Shown here in pieces: positions 27,003 to 35,859 of a stretch of DNA of 60,380 nt. The translations under genes and the position numbers were made by a program. The DNA comes from Bacteroidota bacterium (lineage in GTDB: Bacteria > Bacteroidota > Bacteroidia > Chitinophagales > Chitinophagaceae): the NCBI GenBank assembly GCA_005883765.1, contig VBAQ01000154.1:1-60380 (forward strand), in the 5' to 3' direction. Each line of letters opens with the position of its first letter. Position 1 is the first letter of the stretch. Below the pieces are notes generated by a model. It ran no database searches. It was not told the origin of the DNA and saw only the letters and a program-made list of their open reading frames with translations.

Positions 27003-27397
27003 AAAATTTATCAATAAAAATTCTGTGCGCCGTTTTATTTTTTTTTTCATGTAAAAAAGATGAAATGATCCCTCCGACCCTCGATTTCAAAACCGGAGTT
27101 GGTTATATTTCAGCAGATGCGCATGTAGCTTTAAACACCGGATTCAAAATAGGGGTGGATGCAAAAAGAACCGAACAACATGATGATCTGAAAACTTTTA
27201 TTGTAACGCTGTCATACGATGGAGGTGCGGAGACAACGATCGATAACGTTACCATCGCCTCTGCACAGGCCGGGGAGTTCACAAAAGATTATGACCTGAC
27301 AACACGCAACCAGTCTGGCACGGAGAAATACACATTTACCGTGACAAACAGAGATGGCTTGATCACCACAAAAAGTATCACAGTTACTGTTCCCTGA
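26999..27397 (+). CDS. Lipoprotein with Ig-like domain, partner of TonB receptor
   Basis: 132 residues. The signal ends in FFFSC with Cys18. The mature part is one all-beta domain, with FIVTLSYDGGAETTIDNVTI and KYTFTVTNRDGLITTKSITVTVP at the end, like a bacterial Ig/cadherin-type fold or a DUF4625-like lipoprotein. The 4-base ATGA overlap with the receptor suggests translational coupling and a surface role in capturing the receptor's ligand. Confidence 0.78.
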   Translation: MKNLSIKILCAVLFFFSCKKDEMIPPTLDFKTGVGYISADAHVALNTGFKIGVDAKRTEQHDDLKTFIVTLSYDGGAETTIDNVTIASAQAGEFTKDYDLTTRNQSGTEKYTFTVTNRDGLITTKSITVTVP

Positions 27398-27591
27398 CAC
27401 TGCAGTCAACGTCAGTTCTCGCCTTCATGGAAAGTGCCTGCCGGAGTAAAGAATGAGCACCATCCGGGAGGTTTGCGGCAGGGATTTCTTTGCACGATAA
27501 ATTTCCGCGAAAGGGAAAATTAATTTTTTACATTTTAGTGCAGCATTATAAAACAAAAATTGTCTAAATTACAGGCAACCAAAGGGAAATT

Positions 27592-28170
27592 ATGACCGAG
27601 GAAGCCATTTTAAAAGGCTGTTTGCAAAACGAACCCGCCGCACAGAGGGAGTTATATAACCGGTATAGCCCTAAAATGTTGTCGGTATGTTATCGTTTCG
27701 CTCATAATCGTGAGGATGCAGAGGACATGTTGCAGGAAGGCTTTATCAAGGTCTTTTCTCAAATGCATACGTTTGGAAGCAGGGGCGCCTTTGAAGGATG
27801 GATAAGGAGAATCATTGTACACACTTGTATCAATGTTCTCAAAAAGAATAAGAAGTTTAACGAAAGCGTGGATATCATTCATGCAACGGCAGTCCAGGTG
27901 CGTGAAGAAACTGTTCCATCCATCGTTCAGGCAAAGCAAATTGTGGAATGCATCAGGATGCTTCCGATAGGTTATCGAACTGTTTTGAACTTGTATGCGA
28001 TCGAAGGATACAGCCACCGCGAGATAGGGGAAATGCTCGATATAGAGGAGAGCACAAGCCGTAGCCAATACACCCGAGCCAAAGCCATGCTAGAAGATAT
28101 ATTGATAAGAAAAAAGATTATACAAAAGACGAAGCAAGATGTTGAGTGGTTGGCCGCCATGAAAAGATAA
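27592..28170 (+). CDS. ECF-type RNA polymerase sigma factor
   Basis: 192 residues. Sigma region 2 is clear, YRFAHNREDAEDMLQEGFIKVF near residues 38-58, and region 4 is VLNLYAIEGYSHREIGEMLDIEESTSRSQYTRAK near 130-163 (helix-turn-helix, quoted as key parts YSHREIGEMLDI and STSRSQYTRAK). The gap of about 195 bases upstream has no gene. The next gene, 31 bases downstream, encodes a membrane-anchored protein that could be its regulator. Such pairs without a classic FecR are common in Chitinophagaceae. Confidence 0.94.
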   Translation: MTEEAILKGCLQNEPAAQRELYNRYSPKMLSVCYRFAHNREDAEDMLQEGFIKVFSQMHTFGSRGAFEGWIRRIIVHTCINVLKKNKKFNESVDIIHATAVQVREETVPSIVQAKQIVECIRMLPIGYRTVLNLYAIEGYSHREIGEMLDIEESTSRSQYTRAKAMLEDILIRKKIIQKTKQDVEWLAAMKR

Positions 28171-28201
28171 CCCGATCCTATCCCTAAATCGCTGACTGAT
28201 T

Positions 28202-29530
28202 ATGGAGAGAAATTTAAATAATGAGTTTGAAAGGTTCTTAAAAGAAAATGCAGATCAATACCGGTTGTATCCTTCCACACACGTTTGGAAACGGATTTAT
28301 TCAACTCTTCATTCACGCCGGAAATGGTTTGGTCTTGGCATAGCCCTGCTATTGATCACCGGAACATTGGTCACGGTGCTTCTCACAAATTCAGTGAAGG
28401 AGACAGTCATTTCCATTAAGAAACCTGCTGAGATTAAGCAAGTTCCCATTTCGAGTACACAACTATCTTCAACCAGGTCAACTGGCCTGAAGCAAAAGCT
28501 GCCCTCCGGGGCTAATCTCGTTGCGATCAACAAGGCATCCATTTTACAGACCCCTTTTTACAATCAACTCGAAAATAATTTGGTTATTGAGAAGGAAAAT
28601 TTAAACACTGAATTCGGAGACCGTCTTGAACCCTTGCCTTATACGATAACGGATGAGCTAACAGATCAGGACATGGTTGGCATGAGCTCTCAACGAAAAT
28701 TATTAGCCTATCCCAACTCGACCAAATCATTGCCTTTGACTCCTTTTGACTGGACGATTGAAAGCGTTTTGAATAGCTTTGGTCCTTTAGTAAAAAAACA
28801 AAGGAAATTCTCTCTGCAATTTAATTTCACGCCAACCATCAGTTACAGAAAATTGTCAGAAAATAACTCATTCTTACGTTCGGCAGCCATGCAGTCAACG
28901 GCGCCGTCTACTTACGCCCCGTTGTATGATATCAACAGCGTTGTCACCCACAAGCCGGATATGGGTCTTGAATTTGGACTAACAACAAAATATGCTGTTG
29001 CAACGAATTTCAAAGTAAAGGCAGGAGTCCAATTTAATATTAATCGTTATGATATTAAGGCATTTAATTATCCGTTTGAAGTAGCTAAAATAGCTTTACG
29101 AGGAAATTCAGGAGTTGACTCTTTTTACACAATGAGCACGCACAGAAATTATGGTGGCTACAAATCCGATTGGTTACAGAATTTTTATTTTGAGATATCG
29201 ATTCCTGTTGGAATAGAAGTAAATCTCATCGGAGATGAAAAGGTACAGTTTGGCGTTGCAGGAACTATTCAGCCAACTTATGTACTTGGCGACAGGGCTT
29301 ATCTCCTTTCCACAGACTATAAAAACTATGCGTTGGTTCCCTGGCTGATTCGCCGCTGGAATGCAAACACGGCACTGGAAACATTCGTTTCTTACTCGAC
29401 AGGCAAAATGAAATGGCAGGTTGGGCCGCAGGTCCGTTATCAGTTACTTTCCAGCTTCATTGACAAATACCCTGTTAAAGAAAATCTTTTTGACTTTGGT
29501 TTGAAGGTCGGCATTTCAGTTAACAAATAG
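28202..29530 (+). CDS. Membrane-anchored protein with outer-membrane-barrel-like domain
   Basis: 442 residues. The first 40 residues are polar (FERFLKENADQYRLYPSTHVW), followed by one membrane helix at about 43-62 and a low-complexity linker to about residue 190. The C-terminal half has alternating aromatic strands (KFSLQFNFTPTISYRKL, FGLTTKYAVATNFKVKAGVQF, KWQVGPQVRYQLLS) like a small PorT-type barrel. No signal peptide precedes the helix. The layout of a cytosolic head, inner-membrane helix and barrel domain, next to an ECF sigma factor, suggests an anti-sigma-like sensor. Function is inferred from layout. Confidence 0.75.
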   Translation: MERNLNNEFERFLKENADQYRLYPSTHVWKRIYSTLHSRRKWFGLGIALLLITGTLVTVLLTNSVKETVISIKKPAEIKQVPISSTQLSSTRSTGLKQKLPSGANLVAINKASILQTPFYNQLENNLVIEKENLNTEFGDRLEPLPYTITDELTDQDMVGMSSQRKLLAYPNSTKSLPLTPFDWTIESVLNSFGPLVKKQRKFSLQFNFTPTISYRKLSENNSFLRSAAMQSTAPSTYAPLYDINSVVTHKPDMGLEFGLTTKYAVATNFKVKAGVQFNINRYDIKAFNYPFEVAKIALRGNSGVDSFYTMSTHRNYGGYKSDWLQNFYFEISIPVGIEVNLIGDEKVQFGVAGTIQPTYVLGDRAYLLSTDYKNYALVPWLIRRWNANTALETFVSYSTGKMKWQVGPQVRYQLLSSFIDKYPVKENLFDFGLKVGISVNK

Positions 29531-29558
29531 CCGATACTAACTGCTCCTTTCTTTTAAG

Positions 29559-29590
29559 AACCCTGTCATTTGTTGCCAGGGTTTTTCTTT
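29559..29590 (+). terminator. Intrinsic terminator after the sigma-factor operon
   Basis: AACCCTG (29559-29565) pairs with CAGGGTT (29577-29583), followed by TTTTCTTT. It lies 29 bases after the stop of the barrel-domain gene. Confidence 0.8.
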
Positions 29591-29641
29591 AAGGATGGTT
29601 TTCCTTTAATTTTATAAAATATTCAAAACTCACTTTTACCT

Positions 29642-30208
29642 ATGATCAAAGATGCGGCACTAAGATCTTTTTTGTTCCTGGCTTTGTGTTACTGGAGCTG
29701 TAAGCAAAAAAAAAATGATGTTTTTCCGGCCCTTGACTTTATAAAAGGCCAAATTGCGCATGTGGATACTTCCGTTTATTCGATCATAAAGCTTAAACCA
29801 ATGACCGATAGTACATACGATACAACCTATGTTAAAAGAGAGGAATTCAATGATCTTGCAAAGGATTTTTTGGAAACCCCCGATATTTCAAAAAAGTTTG
29901 GGGGTAAGTATACTGAAGAAAGGATGATGAACAATGATTTGGGGCTGGTTGTTTTTATAGCAACACCCAAAGATGAAGATCTGGAGGTGCGAAGACAGGA
30001 AGTAAGAATAGAACCGAATCCGCCTGATGACAAAATAAAAAGTGTTTACATCGAAAAAACAAAAAATAATAAAGACAGCTCCGTCACAAAGAGAATGACC
30101 TGGTACACCGATGAAAAATTTCAAATCGTGACCATTGTTCAAAAAAGCAATGAGAAAGAAAAAACCTCGGTAATGGAGGTGGTTTGGAACCACCCGGAAA
30201 ACTATTAA
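29642..30208 (+). CDS. Lipoprotein of unknown function
   Basis: 188 residues with a short hydrophobic signal and a lipobox-like ALCYWSC, Cys20. The mature domain is rich in charged residues and beta-strand-forming stretches (GLVVFIATPKDEDLEVRRQEVRIEP, MTWYTDEKFQIVTIVQK). It contains VYSIIKLKPMTDSTYDTTYVKREEF. No family is recognised. The stop is 7 bases from the uvrC start, so the two are probably cotranscribed. Confidence 0.78.
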   Translation: MIKDAALRSFLFLALCYWSCKQKKNDVFPALDFIKGQIAHVDTSVYSIIKLKPMTDSTYDTTYVKREEFNDLAKDFLETPDISKKFGGKYTEERMMNNDLGLVVFIATPKDEDLEVRRQEVRIEPNPPDDKIKSVYIEKTKNNKDSSVTKRMTWYTDEKFQIVTIVQKSNEKEKTSVMEVVWNHPENY

Positions 30209-30214
30209 ATGTGA

Positions 30215-32032
30215 ATGACCCCAGAAGAATATAAAAATATTTCATCCGGGATTCCAAAAAGCCCGGGCATCTATAAATATTTTGACCTGGACAATAATCT
30301 CATCTACGTTGGCAAAGCAAAAAATCTTCGCAAACGGGTGACGTCCTATTTTATCAAAACTTTTACGAGTTATAAAACCTATGAACTGATTCAACGTATC
30401 GTAAGAATAGAGTTTACCATTGTAAATTCCGAGCAGGACGCGTTCTTACTGGAAAATTCTCTGATCAAACAATTTCAGCCGCGTTTCAATATAAACCTTA
30501 AAGACGACAAAAGCTATCCTTACATCGTCCTGAAAAACGAACCTTTCCCCAGGGTATTTCTAACCAGGAAAAAAATTGACGATGGCTCGGAGTACCTGGG
30601 CCCTTACACATCGGTAGGCAAAGTGCGGGAGTTATTAACCTTTATTAAGCAAACCATACAGCTGAGAACGTGTTCCCTGAACCTAACCGAGAAAAATATT
30701 GCAAAGGGCAAGTTTAAAGTCTGCCTTGAATACCACCTCGGCAATTGCAAGGGTCCTTGTGAGGCGCTTCAAACCAAAGAAGATTATGACCAGGGTCTTC
30801 AGCAACTCAAAAATCTTTTGAGAGGAAAATTGGGGCCTGTTATTCAACACTTCAAAAACGAGATGAAATCTTATGTCGGGCAAATGGAATTTGAAAAGGC
30901 CGAGATCGTTAGAAAAAAAATTGAGTTTATTGAAAACTATCAGTCGAAATCAGTGATCGTCACTCCCAAGCTTGGCGACGTTGACGTTTTTTCCTTAGTA
31001 AAAGAAAACGGTTCAGCTTATGCTAATTATCTGATGGTACAAAATGGCACAATTGTACAAACAAAAACTTTGAAGGTTGAGACACATCTTGACGAGAGCA
31101 TTGAAGAGATTCTTTCATTCACCATCGCACAATTCCGAACGACTTTTGGCAGCCAGGCAAAAGAAATTATTGTTCCATTTGTTATTGAGTATAGCGAGCC
31201 CAATGTTTTAATAACCGTTCCCAAAGGAGGAGATAAGCGAAAATTGCTTGAGCTGTCCGAAAGAAATGTCAATTATTATATTGATGACCTCCGACAAAGA
31301 GAGCGCTTAAGACTCGAGGAAAAAAATAGCGACAAAACACATTTGCTTGAACAAGTTCAAAAAGATCTCCGGCTTCCGGCCTTGCCAGTGCATATTGAAT
31401 GCTTTGACAATTCAAACTTCCAGGGTAGCTTTCCCGTTTCAGCGATGGTTTCATTTAAACATGGCGAGTCAAGTAAAAAAGACTATCGGCATTTCAATAT
31501 CAAAACAGTACAAGGAATAAACGATTTTGCTTCCATGAAGGAAACTGTTTTTAGAAGATACAAACGGGTGCTTGCAGAGGAGCAGGAATTTCCTCAGTTA
31601 GTGATCATTGACGGCGGCAAAGGGCAGCTAAACGCCGCTGTTGAAGCGCTGGAAGAATTAGATGCGACGGGCAGAACAGCATTGATCGGGCTTGCAAAAA
31701 ATGAGGAAGAAATTTTTTTCCCCGGCGATAAGGAGCCACTTAAACTTCCTTATAATAGTAACAGCCTCAAATTAATTCGCCGCATTCGTGACGAGGTGCA
31801 TCGTTTCGGTATCAGTTTTCATCGCCAGAAACGGAGCAAGGGAGTTTTCAAAAATGAACTCGAAGAGATCAAAGGTATCGGGAAGAGTACTGCGGATTTG
31901 CTTTTAAAAAAATACAGATCAGTTAATAACATTAGAGAAAAGAGCGAACAGGAATTGTCTGCAACAATAGGAAAGGCAAAAGCCAAGATTCTTTGTGATT
32001 ATTTCAACAAAAACTCAGAGGCCCTAACATGA
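30215..32032 (+). CDS. uvrC: UvrABC excinuclease subunit C
   Basis: Makes both incisions in nucleotide excision repair. 605 residues. The GIY-YIG nuclease domain is at the N-terminus (SPGIYKYFDLDNNLIYVGKAKNLRKR, residues 13-39), a UVR interaction motif lies near 210-240 (MEFEKAEIVRKKIEFIENY), the RNase H-like C-terminal nuclease has IECFDNSNFQGSFPVSAMV and VIIDGGKGQLNAA, and a helix-hairpin-helix pair closes the protein (LEEIKGIGKSTADLLLKKY). All domains are intact. Confidence 0.97.
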   Translation: MTPEEYKNISSGIPKSPGIYKYFDLDNNLIYVGKAKNLRKRVTSYFIKTFTSYKTYELIQRIVRIEFTIVNSEQDAFLLENSLIKQFQPRFNINLKDDKSYPYIVLKNEPFPRVFLTRKKIDDGSEYLGPYTSVGKVRELLTFIKQTIQLRTCSLNLTEKNIAKGKFKVCLEYHLGNCKGPCEALQTKEDYDQGLQQLKNLLRGKLGPVIQHFKNEMKSYVGQMEFEKAEIVRKKIEFIENYQSKSVIVTPKLGDVDVFSLVKENGSAYANYLMVQNGTIVQTKTLKVETHLDESIEEILSFTIAQFRTTFGSQAKEIIVPFVIEYSEPNVLITVPKGGDKRKLLELSERNVNYYIDDLRQRERLRLEEKNSDKTHLLEQVQKDLRLPALPVHIECFDNSNFQGSFPVSAMVSFKHGESSKKDYRHFNIKTVQGINDFASMKETVFRRYKRVLAEEQEFPQLVIIDGGKGQLNAAVEALEELDATGRTALIGLAKNEEEIFFPGDKEPLKLPYNSNSLKLIRRIRDEVHRFGISFHRQKRSKGVFKNELEEIKGIGKSTADLLLKKYRSVNNIREKSEQELSATIGKAKAKILCDYFNKNSEALT

Positions 32033-32067
32033 AAAAGGGGCCCGGATAGACATCCAGCCCCGTTTTT
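32033..32067 (+). terminator. Terminator-like hairpin after uvrC
   Basis: GGGGC (32037-32041) pairs with GCCCC (32057-32061); A5 on the left side and TTTTT at 32063-32067 on the right extend the stem and give a U-tract. The loop is 15 bases, longer than usual. Confidence 0.65.
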
Positions 32068-32184
32068 AAAATCCAATATCCTATGAAAAACCGTAACGAA
32101 AATACAACAATTCCCCAGATTTCCTATACCACGTACCGGTAATTTTAAAAAAAAATAAATCGCTTGGGTCGAAACTCCTAAATG

Positions 32185-32220
32185 AAAAAAATCCCATCCT
32201 TTAAAGAGGATGGGATTTTT
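32185..32220 (-). terminator. Strong bidirectional terminator after gldN
   Basis: ATCCCATCCT (32191-32200) pairs perfectly with AGGATGGGAT (32207-32216) around TTAAAG, and A and T runs flank both sides. It ends the leftward gldKLMN transcript 23 bases after gldN and can also stop rightward readthrough from uvrC. Confidence 0.88.
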
Positions 32221-32242
32221 ACGATTCTAAACTATTTTAAAC

Positions 32243-33262
32243 TCAATACGACCAAAGATCTTGCTCGTAGTTGAAGATTCTATCCTTAATATTATCTCCC
32301 TCAAGCAAAGAAAGAATTGGATCTCTCATATATTGCTTGACTGTCTTGTTACCAGGATTATCCAAGGTGGATTTTACAATATAGCTGCTGAACATGCGGC
32401 TTTCAAAAAGCTCCTCCCAGGTCATACGTCCCATACCCATATTCTTGGGGTTATAGACTTCGTATTTCGCAAGTAATGGGCGAAGATCAGGATAGTATAC
32501 CCAAAACATAACAGAAACACCTCTTTCCTGGCCATTTGGTAGATATTCCATTTTAAGAGGTGCTATACCTAATATTCTTGCGAACATACGGCTTGCTTCA
32601 CGGTCAAAAACCCATTCTTCCTTAATACGAAGCTTCACGATACTTTTAGGATCAAAGCTTTTTTGGGTAACTACATATTTGACTACCTTATTAATATCAT
32701 TCGGATCGTAAACTGCAGTCGTATCTGGCGCACCACCTACCGTTAATCCATTAACTTCATCAAAAGTTAGAGGCTGAGAGAAACGATCATCAGCAAAGGC
32801 TGTAATGCTATCTTGCTTGATCGCCTTAAGCAGCATATCAACGAACAACTGGCTACCATTATCATCTTCGGCTTCGTAGCGAAATGTTTGATTCAGTTTT
32901 TCACGAAGATCTAATTCACGCCATACTTTTTCGGCAAATAGAGCATCATCCCAACGCAGATCCTCATAAGGCAATGGCGTACGTTCCATTACTCCATTCT
33001 TGACAAAAGCATTGTCATTACGCAAAGAAGGATGACGCAAAGCTCCATTATAAGAAGCCGACGTGGTATCCTTTTCAATAGGAATATTTCCATACGGGTT
33101 ATATCCTGACGGAACTTGCGTATTATTGGTTTGCTGCTGCTGATTACTGTTTGGCTGTGTCGTATTATTTCTTTTTCGTCCTGAGCGCTGTGCCTGCACA
33201 TTCAGCGCAAGTGCGGCCAATAGTAATGAACAAAAGCAAACTCTGATTATCTGGGTTTTCAT
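32243..33262 (-). CDS. gldN: Type IX secretion component GldN (PorN)
   Basis: Periplasmic protein that forms, with GldK, the ring of the T9SS under the outer membrane. 339 residues with a signal peptide ending in LNVQAQ, followed by a Gln/Asn-rich spacer (residues 30-60). GldN signatures are LPYEDLRWDDALFAEKVWRELDLREKLN and VKYVVTQKSFDP, WVFDREASRMFARILGIAPL, and DLWSY at the end. It is the last gene of gldKLMN, 12 bases after gldM, and is followed by a strong terminator. Confidence 0.93.
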   Translation of the reverse strand: MKTQIIRVCFCSLLLAALALNVQAQRSGRKRNNTTQPNSNQQQQTNNTQVPSGYNPYGNIPIEKDTTSASYNGALRHPSLRNDNAFVKNGVMERTPLPYEDLRWDDALFAEKVWRELDLREKLNQTFRYEAEDDNGSQLFVDMLLKAIKQDSITAFADDRFSQPLTFDEVNGLTVGGAPDTTAVYDPNDINKVVKYVVTQKSFDPKSIVKLRIKEEWVFDREASRMFARILGIAPLKMEYLPNGQERGVSVMFWVYYPDLRPLLAKYEVYNPKNMGMGRMTWEELFESRMFSSYIVKSTLDNPGNKTVKQYMRDPILSLLEGDNIKDRIFNYEQDLWSY

Positions 33263-33274
33263 GCTCGCCGTATT

Positions 33275-34813
33275 TTATTTTATATAATAAACCAATGAAG
33301 GAGCTGTACTCGTCCTTCCATCAGGTCCTAAGACGCGAATATTATCGACAGTAATAGTTCTTCCTGGTTTTACATCTTTTTTGATCAGACTTATTGCTCT
33401 GGCACTCCATGTATTACCCTGGCAGTTTTCAACATCAATATCTCCCTCGTCATTATCGCAAGAAATCGAGAAACTTGTTACATTATATTTTAGTTCAAAT
33501 GGAAAATCCTTGATACCGGCTCCAACGCCAGCCTGCGCTATAAACGCTCCTGCACTTATATTCGCACCACTTTCGTTACCTCCAACGTATGCCTGCGCTT
33601 TTGGAATTGTACGAGTGCGGAATTGGGATTTACCAGCAACTTTATTATTTACAGACACTGTGATGTAACATTCATCAGTGACACTATTTACACGCACAGC
33701 ATAGTGACCTCCTCCAAGTGGCTTTACAACTCCGCCACCACCTGAAATAGAAACTTGCTGTTGTTCTGTGCCGCCGCCAGTTGTAGAAACTGAAACCGGG
33801 TTATCAACACCAATATAAAGAACATTCATTTTATCAAGGGCTATAGAAGCTGCAGACTGGCCAACTGTATATTCAATGGGCCTTGTTTCTGTTCGCATTT
33901 TTCCCTCTTGGTCCTTGAAACTGACAGTAACGTTTACTGAATGCTTGCCAAGCGACGTGGCAGCATTGAGTTTACGGTGCGCAGCTCCATCATCTTCCAG
34001 GGGCACACTCACCCCGTCAATAGTAACCGTAGGAAGAGCAGCCTTGCTAAAAGCACCAACTCCGGCAGTTATTTCCATTTCATCACCGGGCATTACATAG
34101 CTTGAATTAGTTGCAGCGAAAGCAGCATACTTATCATAATGAACTATTACCTCCCCTACCTTATTATGACAAGCGGCAACAACTCTGTTTTCGGACGTCT
34201 TTACGTCATTTTGAAATTTACTCAATATAGTCAGAGCAGCAACCGTAGGTACCATGTGAAAATAGGCCCCTTCCCATGTTCTACTTGATCTATTATAACT
34301 TTTTGGCTGTGCAAGATTTATCGGAAGAGTAGTTTTGAACTCAGAATCAATTGCTGGATCAATCGCCAACAAATTTTTCTTATAATCCGTAAGCATTTTT
34401 AAAAGCTTTTGACCATTTCCTTTCTCAACCATAATGCGAGTAGGAATGTCAAGATTATCTTCTTTGTATTTTGTGTTTGGATCCTTAGGATCACCACTGG
34501 CTTCTGAAATTATCCTATCCTTTAAGCCCTGAATATAATCATAAATTCCTTTGGTAAACATCACAGCACTATCTGCTTTAGGATACCATTTCCTTGCTCT
34601 TTCAGCAGTGATTGGATCAGATAGTTTATCCTGCAACGATTTTATGATGGTCTCTGTAGAGCGGTTTACAGTGACATTAGTAGTCTCCAAACTTTTATTT
34701 ACCGTTTTGAAGGCATTGAGGATTTCTGATGATACGTTAAGTGCCAGCAGCGCTGTTAACACCAGGTACATCATATTGATCATCTTTTGCCGCGGCTCAC
34801 GAGGTAAAGCCAT
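33275..34813 (-). CDS. gldM: Type IX secretion motor component GldM (PorM)
   Basis: Inner-membrane protein whose long periplasmic part links the proton-driven GldL motor to the GldK-GldN ring. 512 residues. The single N-terminal helix is in the canonical start MALPREPRQKMINMMYLVLTALLALNVSSE, with the conserved acidic residue within or next to the helix. Four beta-rich periplasmic domains follow (about 35-500), including YVMPGDEMEITAGVGAFSK near residue 240. Lies 102 bases after gldL, without a recognisable terminator between. Confidence 0.95.
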   Translation of the reverse strand: MALPREPRQKMINMMYLVLTALLALNVSSEILNAFKTVNKSLETTNVTVNRSTETIIKSLQDKLSDPITAERARKWYPKADSAVMFTKGIYDYIQGLKDRIISEASGDPKDPNTKYKEDNLDIPTRIMVEKGNGQKLLKMLTDYKKNLLAIDPAIDSEFKTTLPINLAQPKSYNRSSRTWEGAYFHMVPTVAALTILSKFQNDVKTSENRVVAACHNKVGEVIVHYDKYAAFAATNSSYVMPGDEMEITAGVGAFSKAALPTVTIDGVSVPLEDDGAAHRKLNAATSLGKHSVNVTVSFKDQEGKMRTETRPIEYTVGQSAASIALDKMNVLYIGVDNPVSVSTTGGGTEQQQVSISGGGGVVKPLGGGHYAVRVNSVTDECYITVSVNNKVAGKSQFRTRTIPKAQAYVGGNESGANISAGAFIAQAGVGAGIKDFPFELKYNVTSFSISCDNDEGDIDVENCQGNTWSARAISLIKKDVKPGRTITVDNIRVLGPDGRTSTAPSLVYYIK

Positions 34814-34915
34814 AACGTTTATGGTTTTTTTAGATTAGTAATGGTGACAATTCAATTCTGAAAAATCACGGATACGGATTCTATATAACGAACCCAATAA
34901 AGACCTTAGTATAAT

Positions 34916-35743
34916 TTACGCACGACCTTGCATCGCACTCAGCATGTTACCATAGATCTGGTTCAAACGACCCAGGTTATTAGCTAACAATGCTATCTGG
35001 TCATGTGCTTTCTTAGCATCACCTACACTACCTTCCATAGCCTGTGAAGCCTGTACCAGGTTACTATAGAACTGGTTCATTGCTTTCAGATGGCTATTCG
35101 TATCCTGTAATTCCAATTCGTAAATGGTATTCAGGGTAGAAAGATTTTTTGTCAATATCTGCACCTGCTCATGAAATTGTTTTGTTCCTTCAGCAGCATT
35201 GTTCAGATGTTGAATGCTGCCTGCAGCACTAACATAGGCATCTTTCATCTGTCCGAGTGCATGGGTAGCTTCTTTTGTTCTCTGTGTATAGTCGCCAGTT
35301 GCAGCAACTACATCAGAAATATCACTCATCCTGTCAACGGTTGTTCCGAGTTTTTTAAAGTTCTCACTCAGACGACCAAGATTTGAAGGGGTAATGTCCG
35401 CTTCTTTCAACATATCTTCCAGCTTCGTCAACGCAGGGTTTCCAGAAGCGCCTGGTAAGGTAAGCGGAGTTACTTCAAATTTTCCTGTACGAGCTCTTTC
35501 CACATCAGGATGTTCATTGATGTTTGGAAAATATCTCTGCCAATGTGGTTCCTCCGGCGGAGGTACGAGGAACGCCATTATAGAGAACACGCAAGTTTCA
35601 GACATTAGTCCCACCATAATGGCATAATCAGCTCCCCTCCAGTGAAGGATTTTCATCATTGCAGCAAAGATTACCACGGCTGCAAAAAAGCTGAATAGAA
35701 AGTTGAGGGTAATCTGGCCTTTTTGGGTTTTGAAAAAAATCAT
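34916..35743 (-). CDS. gldL: Type IX secretion motor component GldL (PorL)
   Basis: Inner-membrane protein that forms, with GldM, the proton-motive-force-driven motor of the T9SS and gliding. 275 residues: two membrane helices near residues 12-28 and 38-58, joined by MMKILHWRGADYAIMVG, which is the GldL signature; the helix-2 segment includes the conserved glutamate (SETCVF). The rest is a cytosolic coiled-coil-like tail (residues 90-270, many QMKDAY, LQDTNSHLKAMNQFYSNL patterns). It lies 117 bases from gldK, and a hairpin with U-tract is in that gap. Confidence 0.94.
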   Translation of the reverse strand: MIFFKTQKGQITLNFLFSFFAAVVIFAAMMKILHWRGADYAIMVGLMSETCVFSIMAFLVPPPEEPHWQRYFPNINEHPDVERARTGKFEVTPLTLPGASGNPALTKLEDMLKEADITPSNLGRLSENFKKLGTTVDRMSDISDVVAATGDYTQRTKEATHALGQMKDAYVSAAGSIQHLNNAAEGTKQFHEQVQILTKNLSTLNTIYELELQDTNSHLKAMNQFYSNLVQASQAMEGSVGDAKKAHDQIALLANNLGRLNQIYGNMLSAMQGRA

Positions 35744-35799
35744 AGTAGGGTCGATTTATAGGTTATTAAAAAATTACAGAATAACGAGAAACTTTTGAC

Positions 35800-35855
35800 A
35801 AAAAAACTGTCGCAAATAACAACGTTTGCAAGGCCATAGTTATTATTTGCGACAG
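35800..35855 (-). terminator. Terminator-like hairpin between gldK and gldL
   Basis: A perfect 13-bp inverted repeat, CTGTCGCAAATAA (35807-35819) with TTATTTGCGACAG (35843-35855), and a 23-base loop. On the minus strand it is followed by seven T (35800-35806). It starts 5 bases after the gldK stop and lies within the gldKLMN operon, so it may attenuate expression of gldLMN relative to gldK. Confidence 0.75.
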
Positions 35856-35859
35856 CTAA

